A DNA stretch of 64,000 nucleotides from Extensimonas vulgaris (lineage in GTDB: Bacteria > Pseudomonadota > Gammaproteobacteria > Burkholderiales > Burkholderiaceae_C): NCBI RefSeq assembly GCF_003337425.1, contig NZ_QPJU01000004.1:1-64000 (forward strand). The letters run 5' to 3'. This document shows, piece after piece, positions 11,352 to 19,499 of this stretch (positions are counted from its first letter, which is position 1; each line of letters starts with the position of its first letter). The position numbers and the translations under genes were made by a program. The notes beneath the pieces are model-generated. The model did no database searches, was not told the origin of the DNA, and saw nothing but the letters and a program-made list of their open reading frames with translations.

Positions 11352-11906
11352 TCATTGGCCGGCGAGCAATTTGTGCACGAGATCGGTGGTCGTCGAGGCG
11401 CCGTACTTGCGCATGAGGCGGGCGCGATAAATTTCCACGGTGCGATGGCTGATGCCCAGTGCCTTGCCGATCTCCTTGGACGTGAGTCCTTCGAGCAGAC
11501 GGGCCGCGACTTCGCGCTCGCGGCCCGTGAGCTGGGCGTGTACGGGGCGCTGCGCGCTCAGGTCTTCGAAGCTCCAGATGCCCGATTCGTGCGGCGCAGC
11601 GCGGTTGAGCGCGCGGCCGGCCACATGGCACCAGAACAATTCACCGCTGGCACGCTTCATGATGCGGTCATCGGCGTAATGGCCCTTGGCATTCAAAATG
11701 GGCGCCATGCGCGCACCTTGGCGTTCGTATTCGTCGGCGCTGGGGTAGAGCACCTGAAAGGATTGGCCGATCAAGACCTCACGCGAGGCACCGAATATCT
11801 CGCACACCAGCCGATTGCAGTCCACCATGGTGCGGTTACGCGAAAGCACGAGGCCCACGGGCGCCATCTCGAAGGCCAATCGATAATCGGGACTTGGGTC
11901 GCTCAT
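11352..11906 (-). CDS. PAS domain LuxR-type transcriptional regulator
   Basis: A 184-residue regulator: an N-terminal PAS sensor (about 10-115, FEMAPVGLVLSRNRTMVDCN) and a C-terminal LuxR/FixJ helix-turn-helix (LTGREREVAARLLEGLTSKE, then SHRTVEIYRARLMRKYGA). It lacks a receiver domain, so it probably responds to a small molecule or redox cue through PAS rather than to phosphorylation. It is divergently transcribed from scoAB across 71-74 bp containing a palindrome, and is most simply the regulator of that operon. The direct target is inference from position. Confidence 0.9.
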   Translation of the reverse strand: MSDPSPDYRLAFEMAPVGLVLSRNRTMVDCNRLVCEIFGASREVLIGQSFQVLYPSADEYERQGARMAPILNAKGHYADDRIMKRASGELFWCHVAGRALNRAAPHESGIWSFEDLSAQRPVHAQLTGREREVAARLLEGLTSKEIGKALGISHRTVEIYRARLMRKYGASTTTDLVHKLLAGQ

Positions 11907-11924
11907 GGGATTTTTCTCTACGGA

Positions 11925-11950
11925 ATACTACTTATAAAAATACGTAGTAT
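11925..11950. promoter_or_regulatory. Palindrome between luxR-type regulator and scoAB
   Basis: ATACTAC (11925-11931) and GTAGTAT (11944-11950) form a 7 bp inverted repeat with a 12 bp AT-rich spacer. It is centred in the short divergent intergenic region just upstream of the scoA ribosome site. A likely operator for the adjacent PAS-LuxR protein. Confidence 0.55.
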
Positions 11951-11980
11951 CTTCGAATTCCTTTATGTAAGGAGGTAATG

Positions 11981-12682
11981 GTGAACAAAGTATTTCCTTC
12001 CGCTGCCGATGCCTTGCGCGGCGTGGTGGCCGATGGCCAGACGCTCGCCGTGGGTGGCTTTGGTTTGTGCGGCATTCCCGAGGCCCTGATCGACGCGCTG
12101 CGCGACTCGGGGGTGAAGAACCTCACGGTGATCTCGAACAACGCTGGTGTCGATGGCTTTGGCTTGGGCAAGCTGCTCGAGACGCGCCAGATCAAGAAAA
12201 TGATCTCGTCCTACGTGGGCGAAAACAAGGAGTTCGAGCGTCAGTACCTCTCCGGTGAGCTCGAACTCGAATTCACGCCGCAAGGTACGCTGGCAGAAAA
12301 GCTGCGTGCGGGTGGTGCAGGCATCCCGGCGTTTTTCACCAAGACCGGTGTGGGCACGCTCGTGGCCGAGGGCAAGGAGCTGCGCGAGTTTGACGGCGAG
12401 ACTTACGTCATGGAACGCTCGCTCGTGCCCGACGTGGCGCTGGTCAAGGCCGACATCGCCGATCGCGCGGGCAATCTGCGCTTTCACCTGACGGCGCGCA
12501 ACTTCAACCCGGCTGTAGCCATGGCCGGAAAAATCTGCATCGTCGAAGTCGAGCGCGTGGTGGCAACGGGCGAGCTGGCCCCGGATGACATTCACTTGCC
12601 GGGCATTTACGTGCACCGCATCGTGCACAACCCCACGCCCGAAAAACGCATCGAAAAACTCACCACGCGCAACCGCAAATAA
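11981..12682 (+). CDS. scoA: 3-oxoacid CoA-transferase subunit A
   Basis: Alpha subunit of succinyl-CoA:3-ketoacid CoA-transferase, which activates acetoacetate with CoA from succinyl-CoA for ketone-body and PHB-monomer use. The family signature [10 protein letters not shown] is near residue 20, with [15 protein letters not shown] after it. Length about 233 residues is normal. The ribosome site AAGGAGG ends two bases before an ATG at 11978 but five before the GTG at 11981. GTG gives the usual [12 protein letters not shown] start and is chosen. It is followed after 11 bp by scoB. Confidence 0.95.
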   Translation: MNKVFPSAADALRGVVADGQTLAVGGFGLCGIPEALIDALRDSGVKNLTVISNNAGVDGFGLGKLLETRQIKKMISSYVGENKEFERQYLSGELELEFTPQGTLAEKLRAGGAGIPAFFTKTGVGTLVAEGKELREFDGETYVMERSLVPDVALVKADIADRAGNLRFHLTARNFNPAVAMAGKICIVEVERVVATGELAPDDIHLPGIYVHRIVHNPTPEKRIEKLTTRNRK

Positions 12683-12693
12683 AGGAGAACGTC

Positions 12694-13335
12694 ATGCCCT
12701 GGAATCATGACCAAATGGCTGCGCGCGCAGCGCAGGAATTGCAAGATGGCTTTTATGTCAACCTCGGCATTGGCATCCCCACGCTGGTGGCCAACCATGT
12801 GCCCAACCACGTCGAAGTGTGGCTGCAGAGCGAAAACGGCATGCTCGGCATAGGGCCCTTCCCGTATGAGGACGAAGTCGATCCCGACCTGATCAACGCG
12901 GGCAAGCAGACCGTGACGACGATCAAGGGCTCGTCGATTTTCAGCAGCGATCAGTCTTTCGCGATGATCCGCGGCGGCAAGATCAACCTGTCGATCCTGG
13001 GCGCGATGCAAGTCAGCGAAAAGGGCGATCTGGCCAACTGGATGATCCCTGGCAAGATGGTCAAAGGCATGGGCGGGGCCATGGACTTGGTGGCCGGCGT
13101 GCCGCGCGTGATCGTGCTCATGGAGCACGTGGCGCGCCGCAAGGATGGCGGCGAAGACTTGAAAATCCTGCCTCAGTGCACGTTGCCGCTCACGGGCGTG
13201 GGCGTGGTCGATCGCATCATCACCGACCTGGCGGTGCTCGACGTCACGCCGCAAGGGCTCAAGCTCATCGAACTCGCGCCGGGCGTGACCATGGACACGC
13301 TGCGCGCCAAGACGGGTGTGCCCGTGCTTGCCTGA
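12694..13335 (+). CDS. scoB: 3-oxoacid CoA-transferase subunit B
   Basis: Beta subunit of the same transferase, 213 residues. It carries the catalytic glutamate in the SENGMLG motif (Glu47), which forms the enzyme-CoA thioester. [11 protein letters not shown] and the C-terminal [11 protein letters not shown] are typical. A strong ribosome site (AAAGGAG) precedes the ATG. Forms an operon with scoA. With phaC in the same window it fits a strain that stores and re-uses polyhydroxybutyrate. Confidence 0.96.
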   Translation: MPWNHDQMAARAAQELQDGFYVNLGIGIPTLVANHVPNHVEVWLQSENGMLGIGPFPYEDEVDPDLINAGKQTVTTIKGSSIFSSDQSFAMIRGGKINLSILGAMQVSEKGDLANWMIPGKMVKGMGGAMDLVAGVPRVIVLMEHVARRKDGGEDLKILPQCTLPLTGVGVVDRIITDLAVLDVTPQGLKLIELAPGVTMDTLRAKTGVPVLA

Positions 13336-13376
13336 GCGAAAGGCGCAAGCCGGCGTGCAGCGGACGGGGGGTGGGG

Positions 13377-14237
13377 TCAGCCGGCTGAATACGAAGCCAT
13401 GGCCTCGCCGAGCCGCACGCCCTGGCCGGCTTGCCACCGGGGATGGAATTGCAAGGACAGGTTCGGCTTGCGCGGCAGCAGCAGTACCACGGTCGAGCCG
13501 AGCTGAAAGCGCCCCATCTCCTGCCCTTGCTCTAGTCGTACTTGGCCCGCGCTGTAGTCCCAGCGGCGCACCACGCCGGGGCGCGGCGGATTCACCTGCC
13601 CGTGCCACACCGTGGCCATGCTGCCGACGATGGTCGCGCCCACGAGAACGAGAACGAAGGGGCCGTGGACGGAGTCGAATACGCAGAGCACACGCTCGTT
13701 GCGCGCAAAAAGCCCGGGAATGCCACGTGCCGTGGCCGGGTTGACCGAAAACAACTCGCCGGGCACATGCACCATGCGCTGCAATTCTCCGGCGCAAGGC
13801 ATGTGGATGCGGTGGTAGTCACGCGGGCTCAAGTAAAGCGTGGCAAAGTAGCCCTGCGCGAACTGCGCTGCAAGCGCAGCATCGCCGCCGAGCAAGGCCG
13901 TGGCGCTGTAAGAATGTCCCTTAGCCTGGAAAATCTGCCCCGCCTCGATCGCGCCGAACTGGCTGATTGCACCATCGACTGGGCAGATCCAGTCCGCTTG
14001 GGCCAGGGGGCGAGCATCGGCGCGCAAGGCGCGCGTGAAAAAGTCGTTGAAGCTGGCATAACGCGCAATATCGGGCTGGGCTGCTTCGGCCATGTCCACG
14101 CGGTAGTGGGCCACGAATCGGCGGATTGCAAAATGCGTCAAAGCCCCCAACTGGGCGCGTGCAAAACGGCCGGCCAGCACGGTGAGCGCCCGTTTGGGCA
14201 GAATCTGTTGCAGGGCGACGAATAGACGGTCGTGCAA
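13377..14237 (-). CDS. psd: Phosphatidylserine decarboxylase proenzyme
   Basis: Makes phosphatidylethanolamine at the inner membrane. The 286-residue proenzyme cleaves itself at LGST: Ser248 becomes the pyruvoyl cofactor of the small C-terminal alpha chain. [13 protein letters not shown] and [13 protein letters not shown] hold the conserved Asp and His of the processing triad. No ATG exists at the family start. A TTG at 14237, about 9 bases after AGAGG, begins [19 protein letters not shown] and is taken as the start. It converges with scoB. Confidence 0.95.
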   Translation of the reverse strand: MHDRLFVALQQILPKRALTVLAGRFARAQLGALTHFAIRRFVAHYRVDMAEAAQPDIARYASFNDFFTRALRADARPLAQADWICPVDGAISQFGAIEAGQIFQAKGHSYSATALLGGDAALAAQFAQGYFATLYLSPRDYHRIHMPCAGELQRMVHVPGELFSVNPATARGIPGLFARNERVLCVFDSVHGPFVLVLVGATIVGSMATVWHGQVNPPRPGVVRRWDYSAGQVRLEQGQEMGRFQLGSTVVLLLPRKPNLSLQFHPRWQAGQGVRLGEAMASYSAG

Positions 14238-14541
14238 GAAAGATGCCTCTCGAAAAGCTGCGCATTGTAGGCGCGCAGCAAAAAACCGCTGGCGTTACAA
14301 TCAGCCGTTTTGCACGGCGCTGTGCGGCGCCTTTGCCTTCAGCAGTCTGAGTCCCTGGCTTTGGGGCGCCAGCCAGCGGTGCATCGTGGGCCGCAATGCG
14401 CTGCGCCCTTGGGCGCGGAGAACTTTTACCGCGCTTGCAGCAGTTCATCTCTGTCCGCATCTATCGGCGCCACAGACTCAGCGGGCATGGATTTTTGCTG
14501 CGCTGGCGCAAAGAAAAATCACATTTGTCAAAAAACAATTT
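14238..14541. other. 304 bp region upstream of infA, no gene seen
   Basis: This stretch separates the divergent psd and infA genes. Reading frames that enter it from infA are open but show no family resemblance. A TACAAT -10-like hexamer lies at 14296-14301, without a good -35. A long leader would be compatible with cold-shock control of IF-1, but no structure was established. Confidence 0.4.
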
Positions 14542-14805
14542 ATGGCCAAAGAAGAATTGATCGAAATGCAGGGCGTCGTGACCGAAGTGCTGCCGGATTC
14601 ACGTTTTCGTGTAACGCTCGACAACGGTCACCAACTGATTGCCTATACCGGCGGAAAGATGCGCAAACACCATATTCGCATTCTGGCGGGCGACCGGGTG
14701 TCGCTCGAAATGTCGCCTTATGACTTGACCAAGGGCCGCATCACCTTCCGTCATCTGCCCGGCCGTGGCCCGGCGCCTTCAGGAACGTCAGGCTCAAGCC
14801 GTTGA
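14542..14805 (+). CDS. infA: Translation initiation factor IF-1
   Basis: An 87-residue OB-fold protein that binds the 30S A site during initiation. The sequence [20 protein letters not shown] and the [19 protein letters not shown] core are diagnostic. It ends in a Gly/Pro/Ser-rich tail longer than the usual 72 residues, so it is probably the second, non-ribosomal-operon IF-1 paralogue found in many Burkholderiales. The ATG is preceded by an A-rich, unstructured stretch (CAAAAAACAATTT) and no Shine-Dalgarno sequence. An in-frame extension upstream is open but has no family similarity. Confidence 0.93.
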   Translation: MAKEELIEMQGVVTEVLPDSRFRVTLDNGHQLIAYTGGKMRKHHIRILAGDRVSLEMSPYDLTKGRITFRHLPGRGPAPSGTSGSSR

Positions 14806-14865
14806 ACAAAAAGCCGCACGGCTTCGCCAGGAAAGCCCATTTTGCACGGTAGAATTGCCGTTTGT

Positions 14866-14942
14866 CGGAGCGTAGCGCAGCCTGGTAGCGCATCTGCTTT
14901 GGGAGCAGAGGGTCGCGAGTTCGAATCCCGCCGCTCCGACCA
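14866..14942 (+). tRNA. tRNA-Pro (anticodon TGG)
   Basis: A 77 nt cloverleaf with CCA encoded: acceptor CGGAGCG/CGCTCCG, D arm GCGCAGCCTGGTAGCGC, anticodon stem TCTGC/GCAGA with loop TTTGGGA (anticodon TGG), and T loop GTTCGAATC. Followed by an intrinsic terminator. Confidence 0.98.
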
Positions 14943-14958
14943 AGTTTTGACTTCTCCA

Positions 14959-14990
14959 AGGGGCTTGCGGTCTATGCTGCAAGCCCTTTT
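14959..14990 (+). terminator. Rho-independent terminator after tRNA-Pro
   Basis: The stem AAGGGCTTGC-type arms (GGGCTTGC 14961-14968, GCAAGCCC 14979-14986) are followed directly by TTTT. The position is 17 bases past the tRNA end. Confidence 0.8.
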
Positions 14991-15014
14991 CTGTCGGCAA
15001 AAGAAAAAGACGCA

Positions 15015-15048
15015 CAAAAAAGCCTGCAATGAATCGTCATTGCAGGCT
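15015..15048 (-). terminator. Rho-independent terminator after tRNA-Leu
   Basis: A perfect 12 bp stem (AGCCTGCAATGA / TCATTGCAGGCT, loop of 4) is followed on the minus strand by six Ts. It closes the minus-strand tRNA-Leu transcript. Confidence 0.85.
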
Positions 15049-15098
15049 AAGCCAAAATCTTGGATGAAATACCGGTGCGCTTTGCGCAGGTTTTTGCG

Positions 15099-15183
<85 letters not shown>

Positions 15184-15202
15184 ATTTCAGGAAAGAACGA
15201 AA

Positions 15203-17542
15203 TTGTACACTAAAAAAACCACTTCAGTCAGAGCCTCGAGCGCAGGCGCCCAACAAAGTCGCCTGACCGATGAGATCGTGGGCACGGTGCAGGGGCATCG
15301 CGATGGGCATGGCTTTGTCATCCGCGACGATGGCGAGCCCGACATCTATCTGCCGCCGAATGAAATGCGCGCCGTGCTGCACAAGGACAGGGTGCGCGTG
15401 CGCATCGTGCGCTACGACCGGCGCGGCCGCCCCGAGGGGCATGTGGTCGAGATCATCGAGCGTCCGCCGCAGCCCATCATCGGGCGCCTGCTGCAGGAAA
15501 GCGGTGTGTGGCTCGTCGCGCCCGAGGACAAGCGCTATGGGCAGGACATTTTGATTCCCAAGGGCGCGACGGGCAGCGCGAAGCCGGGGCAGGTGGTGGT
15601 GGTGCAGCTGACCGAGCCGCCGGCGCTGTTCGGCCAGCCCGTGGGGCGCGTGACCGAGGTGCTCGGCGAGGTCGATGACCCGGGCATGGAAATCGAAATC
15701 GCCGTGCGCAAGTACGGCGTGCCGCATGTGTTTTCGGCTGAATGTCTGGCTGAAACCAAGGCCTTGCCCGACAAGGTGCGCGCGCAGGACAAGCGCGCGC
15801 GCATAGACCTGACCGATGTGCCGCTCGTCACCATCGATGGCGAGGATGCGCGCGACTTCGACGACGCCGTTTACGCCGAGCCTGCGCGCGTGGGGCGCGG
15901 CAAGGGTTGGCGCCTGCTCGTGGCGATCGCCGACGTGAGCCACTACGTGAAGACCGGCAGCGCCATAGACACCGACGCTTACGAGCGCGCCACGAGCGTG
16001 TATTTCCCGCGTCGCGTGATCCCCATGCTGCCGGAAAAGCTCAGCAACGGGCTGTGCTCGCTCAATCCGCAGGTCGAGCGGCTGTGCATGGTTTGCGACA
16101 TGCTCGTCACCGCCAAGGGCGAGGTGCACGCCTACCAGTTCTACCCCGCGGTGATGCGCAGCCACGCGCGCTTCACCTACACCGAGGTGGCCGCGATCTT
16201 GGCCAACACGCGCGGGCCCGAGGCCGCGAAATACGCCGAGCGCGTGCAGGACTTGCTGCACCTGCACGACGTCTATCGTGCGCTGCTGCAGGCGCGGCAG
16301 GCGCGCGGCGCGGTGGACTTCGAAACCACCGAGACACAGATCATTTGCGACGACAACGGCCGCATCGAAAAAATCGTGCCGCGCACGCGCAACGAGGCGC
16401 ACCGCCTGATCGAAGAGGCCATGCTCGCGGCCAACGAGTGCAGCGCCGACTTCATCGCCCAAGGCGGCCACGCCAGCCTGTACCGCGTGCACGAAGGCCC
16501 CACGCCCGAAAAACTCGAAGTTCTGCGCAACTACCTCAAGGCCATGGCCGTGGGCATGTCGATCAGCGAGAATCCGCGCCCCGCAGAATTCCAGGCCATC
16601 GCCGAGGCGACCAAAGCCCGGCCCGATGCGCAGCAGATCCACACCATGCTGCTGCGCTCCATGCAGCAAGCGATCTACACGCCCTACAACAGCGGCCATT
16701 TCGGCCTGGCGTTCGAGGCCTACACGCATTTCACGAGCCCCATCCGGCGCTACCCCGACTTGCTGGTGCACCGCGTCATCAAGGCCATCCTGGCGGGCAA
16801 AAAATACCGTTTGCCCCCTTTGCCCACGCCCGGCGAAGCCCAGTTCAAGCTCGCCAAGCGCCTTGCGGGGCGTGCGGGAGCCGGCGCACAGGCCGAGGCG
16901 CCGGTGCGCGTGGACCCGGAACTGCTCGCCTGGGAGGCTGCGGGCCTGCACTGCAGCGCCAACGAGCGCCGCGCGGACGAGGCCAGCCGTGACGTGGAAG
17001 CCTGGCTCAAGTGCAAATACATGCGCGAGCACCTGGGTGAGGAATTCAGCGGCGTGGTCAGTGCCGTCACGGGTTTTGGCATCTTCGTCACGCTCGACGC
17101 CTTGTACGTCGAAGGGCTGGTGCACATCACCGAGCTCGGCGGCGAGTATTTCCGCTTCGACGAAGCGCGCCAGGAACTGCGCGGCGAGCGCACGGGCATT
17201 CGCTATGGCATAGGCACGCGGCTGCGCGTGCAGGTCAGCCGCGTCGATCTGGACGGCCGCCGCATCGACTTTCGCCTCGTGCGCGAGGGCGAGGATCGTC
17301 CGGCGCGCAGCGCCAAGGACAAGGGTGAGAAAAACACCGACCAAGCTGCGGCGCGCGAAGTGTCTGCCCCGGTGCCCGACGCCGTGCCCGATGCAGCGCC
17401 CAAGTCAAACCCGCGGACGCCACGCAAACGCGAGAAAAAGCCTGAAGCGGCCGGGCTCGAACGCCCCGCAGCGCGCACCAGCCGCAAGGGGATGAAGAAG
17501 GCAGGCAAAGACGCTGCCGGGAAACGCCCTCCGCGGCGTTGA
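15203..17542 (+). CDS. rnr: Ribonuclease R
   Basis: A processive 3'-5' exoribonuclease that degrades structured RNA and takes part in rRNA quality control and tmRNA-linked decay. Two N-terminal cold-shock domains (GHGFVIRDDGEPDIYLPP) are followed by the RNB catalytic domain. That domain has the metal-binding Asp cluster in TIDGEDARDFDDAVYA and the HFTSPIRRYPDLLVHR motif. An S1 domain (FSGVVSAVTGFGIFV) and a basic Lys-rich tail complete it. The reading frame is open back through the tRNA-Leu gene, but the protein should begin at TTG 15203, preceded by AGGAAAGAA. That gives MYTKKTTSVRASS and 779 residues, normal for the family. Confidence 0.95.
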   Translation: MYTKKTTSVRASSAGAQQSRLTDEIVGTVQGHRDGHGFVIRDDGEPDIYLPPNEMRAVLHKDRVRVRIVRYDRRGRPEGHVVEIIERPPQPIIGRLLQESGVWLVAPEDKRYGQDILIPKGATGSAKPGQVVVVQLTEPPALFGQPVGRVTEVLGEVDDPGMEIEIAVRKYGVPHVFSAECLAETKALPDKVRAQDKRARIDLTDVPLVTIDGEDARDFDDAVYAEPARVGRGKGWRLLVAIADVSHYVKTGSAIDTDAYERATSVYFPRRVIPMLPEKLSNGLCSLNPQVERLCMVCDMLVTAKGEVHAYQFYPAVMRSHARFTYTEVAAILANTRGPEAAKYAERVQDLLHLHDVYRALLQARQARGAVDFETTETQIICDDNGRIEKIVPRTRNEAHRLIEEAMLAANECSADFIAQGGHASLYRVHEGPTPEKLEVLRNYLKAMAVGMSISENPRPAEFQAIAEATKARPDAQQIHTMLLRSMQQAIYTPYNSGHFGLAFEAYTHFTSPIRRYPDLLVHRVIKAILAGKKYRLPPLPTPGEAQFKLAKRLAGRAGAGAQAEAPVRVDPELLAWEAAGLHCSANERRADEASRDVEAWLKCKYMREHLGEEFSGVVSAVTGFGIFVTLDALYVEGLVHITELGGEYFRFDEARQELRGERTGIRYGIGTRLRVQVSRVDLDGRRIDFRLVREGEDRPARSAKDKGEKNTDQAAAREVSAPVPDAVPDAAPKSNPRTPRKREKKPEAAGLERPAARTSRKGMKKAGKDAAGKRPPRR

Positions 17543-17573
17543 CGCGCCCCTTTGGCGCCTTCGGCGGCACGTC

Positions 17574-19283
17574 TCAAACACACAAACTTCGCGCCAAAGC
17601 CCCCGCCGTGAGCGTGCGTCCCGCGAGCCATTGGTCGGCGGCCTGGCCGTGCTGGTACACGGCGGCGCACGCCGCTTGCAAGGCCGTGTGTCCGGCGGCA
17701 AGGCGCGCACCGATCAGGCCCGCGAGCACGTCGCCCGTGCCGGCGGTGGCCAGGCGTGCGTTGCCCGTCGGATTGATGCTGGGCGCGGCGCCGGGCGCGG
17801 CGACGACGGTGCCCGAGCCTTTGAGCACGGCCACGCACTGAAAGCGCTCGGCCAGCGCGCGTGCGGCGCGCAGGCGGTCGGCCTGGACACTTGCCGCATC
17901 GGTACCGAGCAGGCGCGCGGCTTCGAGCGGGTGCGGCGTAAGCACGGTGGGCTGGCCGCGGCTCGCGCGTGCGGCCAGCAGCGCTTGCAGCGGCGGCGTT
18001 GCGGCGATGGTGTTGAGCGCGTCGGCGTCGAGCACGAGCCGCGCGGCGTGTTCGAGCACCGCGGGCAGCACGGCGCGCACGGCCTCGCCGCCACCGCAGC
18101 CGCATACCACGCTGAGCTGCTCGAGCGCGAGCACCTCGAAGCGGCGCAGCATGAGCTCGGGCTGCTGCACATCGACGGCCAGGCCCGCATCGTCGAGCAG
18201 CGCGAGCAGCACGCGCCCGGCGCCGCCGTGCAGCGCGGCAGAGGCGGCCAGCAGCGCGGCCCCCGTCATGCCCAGGCCGCGCCGCGCGAGCCCTTCGCCG
18301 CCGACCACGGCCACGTCGCCAAAGCTGCCCTTGTGGCTTGCGTGCGCACGCGGTGCGGGCGCGGGCGGGCCACTGAGCCAGGCGCTCGCGGGCATGTCGG
18401 CGCTAGGAGCCTGTCGGACTTTGGGCTTCGAAAGCGAGAATGGGCCCCGGCGAGGCCAGTTTTTGCCGGATTCGCCGCCCCATAGCGGGACTATGGGGCA
18501 AGAAGACGGTAAAAAATGGGCCGCTGCGGCGCATTCGCAGCCGACGATTCCAAAGTCCGACAGGCTCCTAGACATGTCGGTTTCGGGCGCCACGCCCAGA
18601 TCGTCGAACCACAGCGTGCCGCAGGCGTCGCGGCCTTCGCAGGTGAACAAGCCGGGTTTGAGCGTGAGCAGGCTCAGCGTGTGGCGGCGGTTTTCGGCAT
18701 AAAAATGGCCGTTTTCGCCCGTGTAGAAATCACTAGTAGCTTCTGAATAAATAGCATCCGGGCGCAGCCAGCGGCCCGTGTCGGCGTTCAGGCCCGTGGG
18801 CAGATCGACGGCCAGGCTGCGCGCGGGGCTTGCCGCCATGTGCGCGAGCCATGCGGCCATGCGCCCTTCGGGGGCGCGCGTCACACCGATGCCGAGCAGC
18901 GCGTCTATGCAGAGGTCTTGCGCCTGCAGCGCAGGCGGCGCGTCGGCAAAGCACACGCCGGCGGCGCGGGCGCGTGCGAGCGAGGCGCGCGCGTCGGCGG
19001 GGGCATGGGCTTCGTCGCCAAGCCAGGTGACCACGGGTGCAAGCCCCCATTGGCGCAGGTGCATCGCGGCTTCGAGTCCGTCCCCGCCGTTATTGCCGGG
19101 GCCGCAGGCGACCCACACGGTACGCGCGTGCGGCGCGAGCGCCAGCGCGAGCCGCGCCACCGCCAAGCCTGCGCGCTGCATCAAGGTGTGCGGCGGCAGC
19201 GTGGCGGCAGCGGCTTGTTCGATGCGGCGCGTGGCCGCGGTGTCGTACAGCGGGTAGGGGGTGGAGGGTGTGATGCGAAGCAT
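17574..19283 (-). CDS. nnr: Bifunctional NAD(P)H-hydrate epimerase / ADP-dependent dehydratase, with in-frame element insertion
   Basis: Repairs damaged NAD(P)HX. The N-terminal YjeF_N epimerase domain (residues about 1-230; VACGPGNNGGDGLEAA, DALLGIGVTR, SLAVDLPTGLNADTG) and the C-terminal ribokinase-like dehydratase (GSFGDVAVVGG, LDADALNTIA, VLTPHPLEAARLLG, LKGSGTVVA, GNARLATAGTGDVLAG) are both complete. The linker between them holds a family A mobile element, read through in frame as about 57 extra residues (SLSDFGIVGCECAAAAHFLP onward). The insertion including its 8 bp target duplication is exactly 180 bp. The product is 569 residues, against about 515 for E. coli Nnr. Start ATG 19283 (MLRITPSTPYPLYDT) is chosen by family match. 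Whether the protein still folds is unknown. Confidence 0.92.
   Translation of the reverse strand: MLRITPSTPYPLYDTAATRRIEQAAAATLPPHTLMQRAGLAVARLALALAPHARTVWVACGPGNNGGDGLEAAMHLRQWGLAPVVTWLGDEAHAPADARASLARARAAGVCFADAPPALQAQDLCIDALLGIGVTRAPEGRMAAWLAHMAASPARSLAVDLPTGLNADTGRWLRPDAIYSEATSDFYTGENGHFYAENRRHTLSLLTLKPGLFTCEGRDACGTLWFDDLGVAPETDMSRSLSDFGIVGCECAAAAHFLPSSCPIVPLWGGESGKNWPRRGPFSLSKPKVRQAPSADMPASAWLSGPPAPAPRAHASHKGSFGDVAVVGGEGLARRGLGMTGAALLAASAALHGGAGRVLLALLDDAGLAVDVQQPELMLRRFEVLALEQLSVVCGCGGGEAVRAVLPAVLEHAARLVLDADALNTIAATPPLQALLAARASRGQPTVLTPHPLEAARLLGTDAASVQADRLRAARALAERFQCVAVLKGSGTVVAAPGAAPSINPTGNARLATAGTGDVLAGLIGARLAAGHTALQAACAAVYQHGQAADQWLAGRTLTAGALARSLCV
18404..18570 (+). mobile_element. 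Hairpin-type miniature element, family A, copy 2 (inside nnr)
   Basis: A 167 bp element with perfect 21 bp terminal inverted repeats (18404-18424 and 18550-18570). The sequence is nearly identical to the copy at 11126, in the same orientation. It is framed by a direct repeat, CATGTCGG (18393-18400 and 18573-18580), the probable target-site duplication. The repeat-to-repeat distance is 180 bp. One minus-strand frame through the element has no stop codon, which is why nnr stays open. Confidence 0.88.
18725..18757 (+). repeat. Dispersed Comamonadaceae-type repeat, copy 2 (inside nnr)
   Basis: The segment contains CACTAGTAGCTTCTGAATAA followed by ATAGC, a truncated, AT-rich relative of the repeat at 31155 and 43120. 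It lies antisense in the epimerase domain. Confidence 0.4.
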
Positions 19284-19499
19284 GGTGCGAAGGAGTCCGG
19301 TAGGTGCGGTGCCCACAGCAGGGGGCTGTGCAATAGCGTGGATTTTGCGCTGCTGCGCATCCACAGGGCCAATGCTCGCTGCTTGTCAGGGGCAGCGGCG
19401 CGCAGCGCATGTCAAGGTGCGCAAGCCGCACAGCGGGGCCGCCGGGTTTCTCGCGCAGCGCCGCACGCCATCGGGCGGAGCTGGCGACAATCGACGGCT

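Noticed and set aside
14182-14541. N-terminal extension of IF-1
   Set aside because: The added residues have no similarity to anything recognised, and IF-1 starts at MAKEE.
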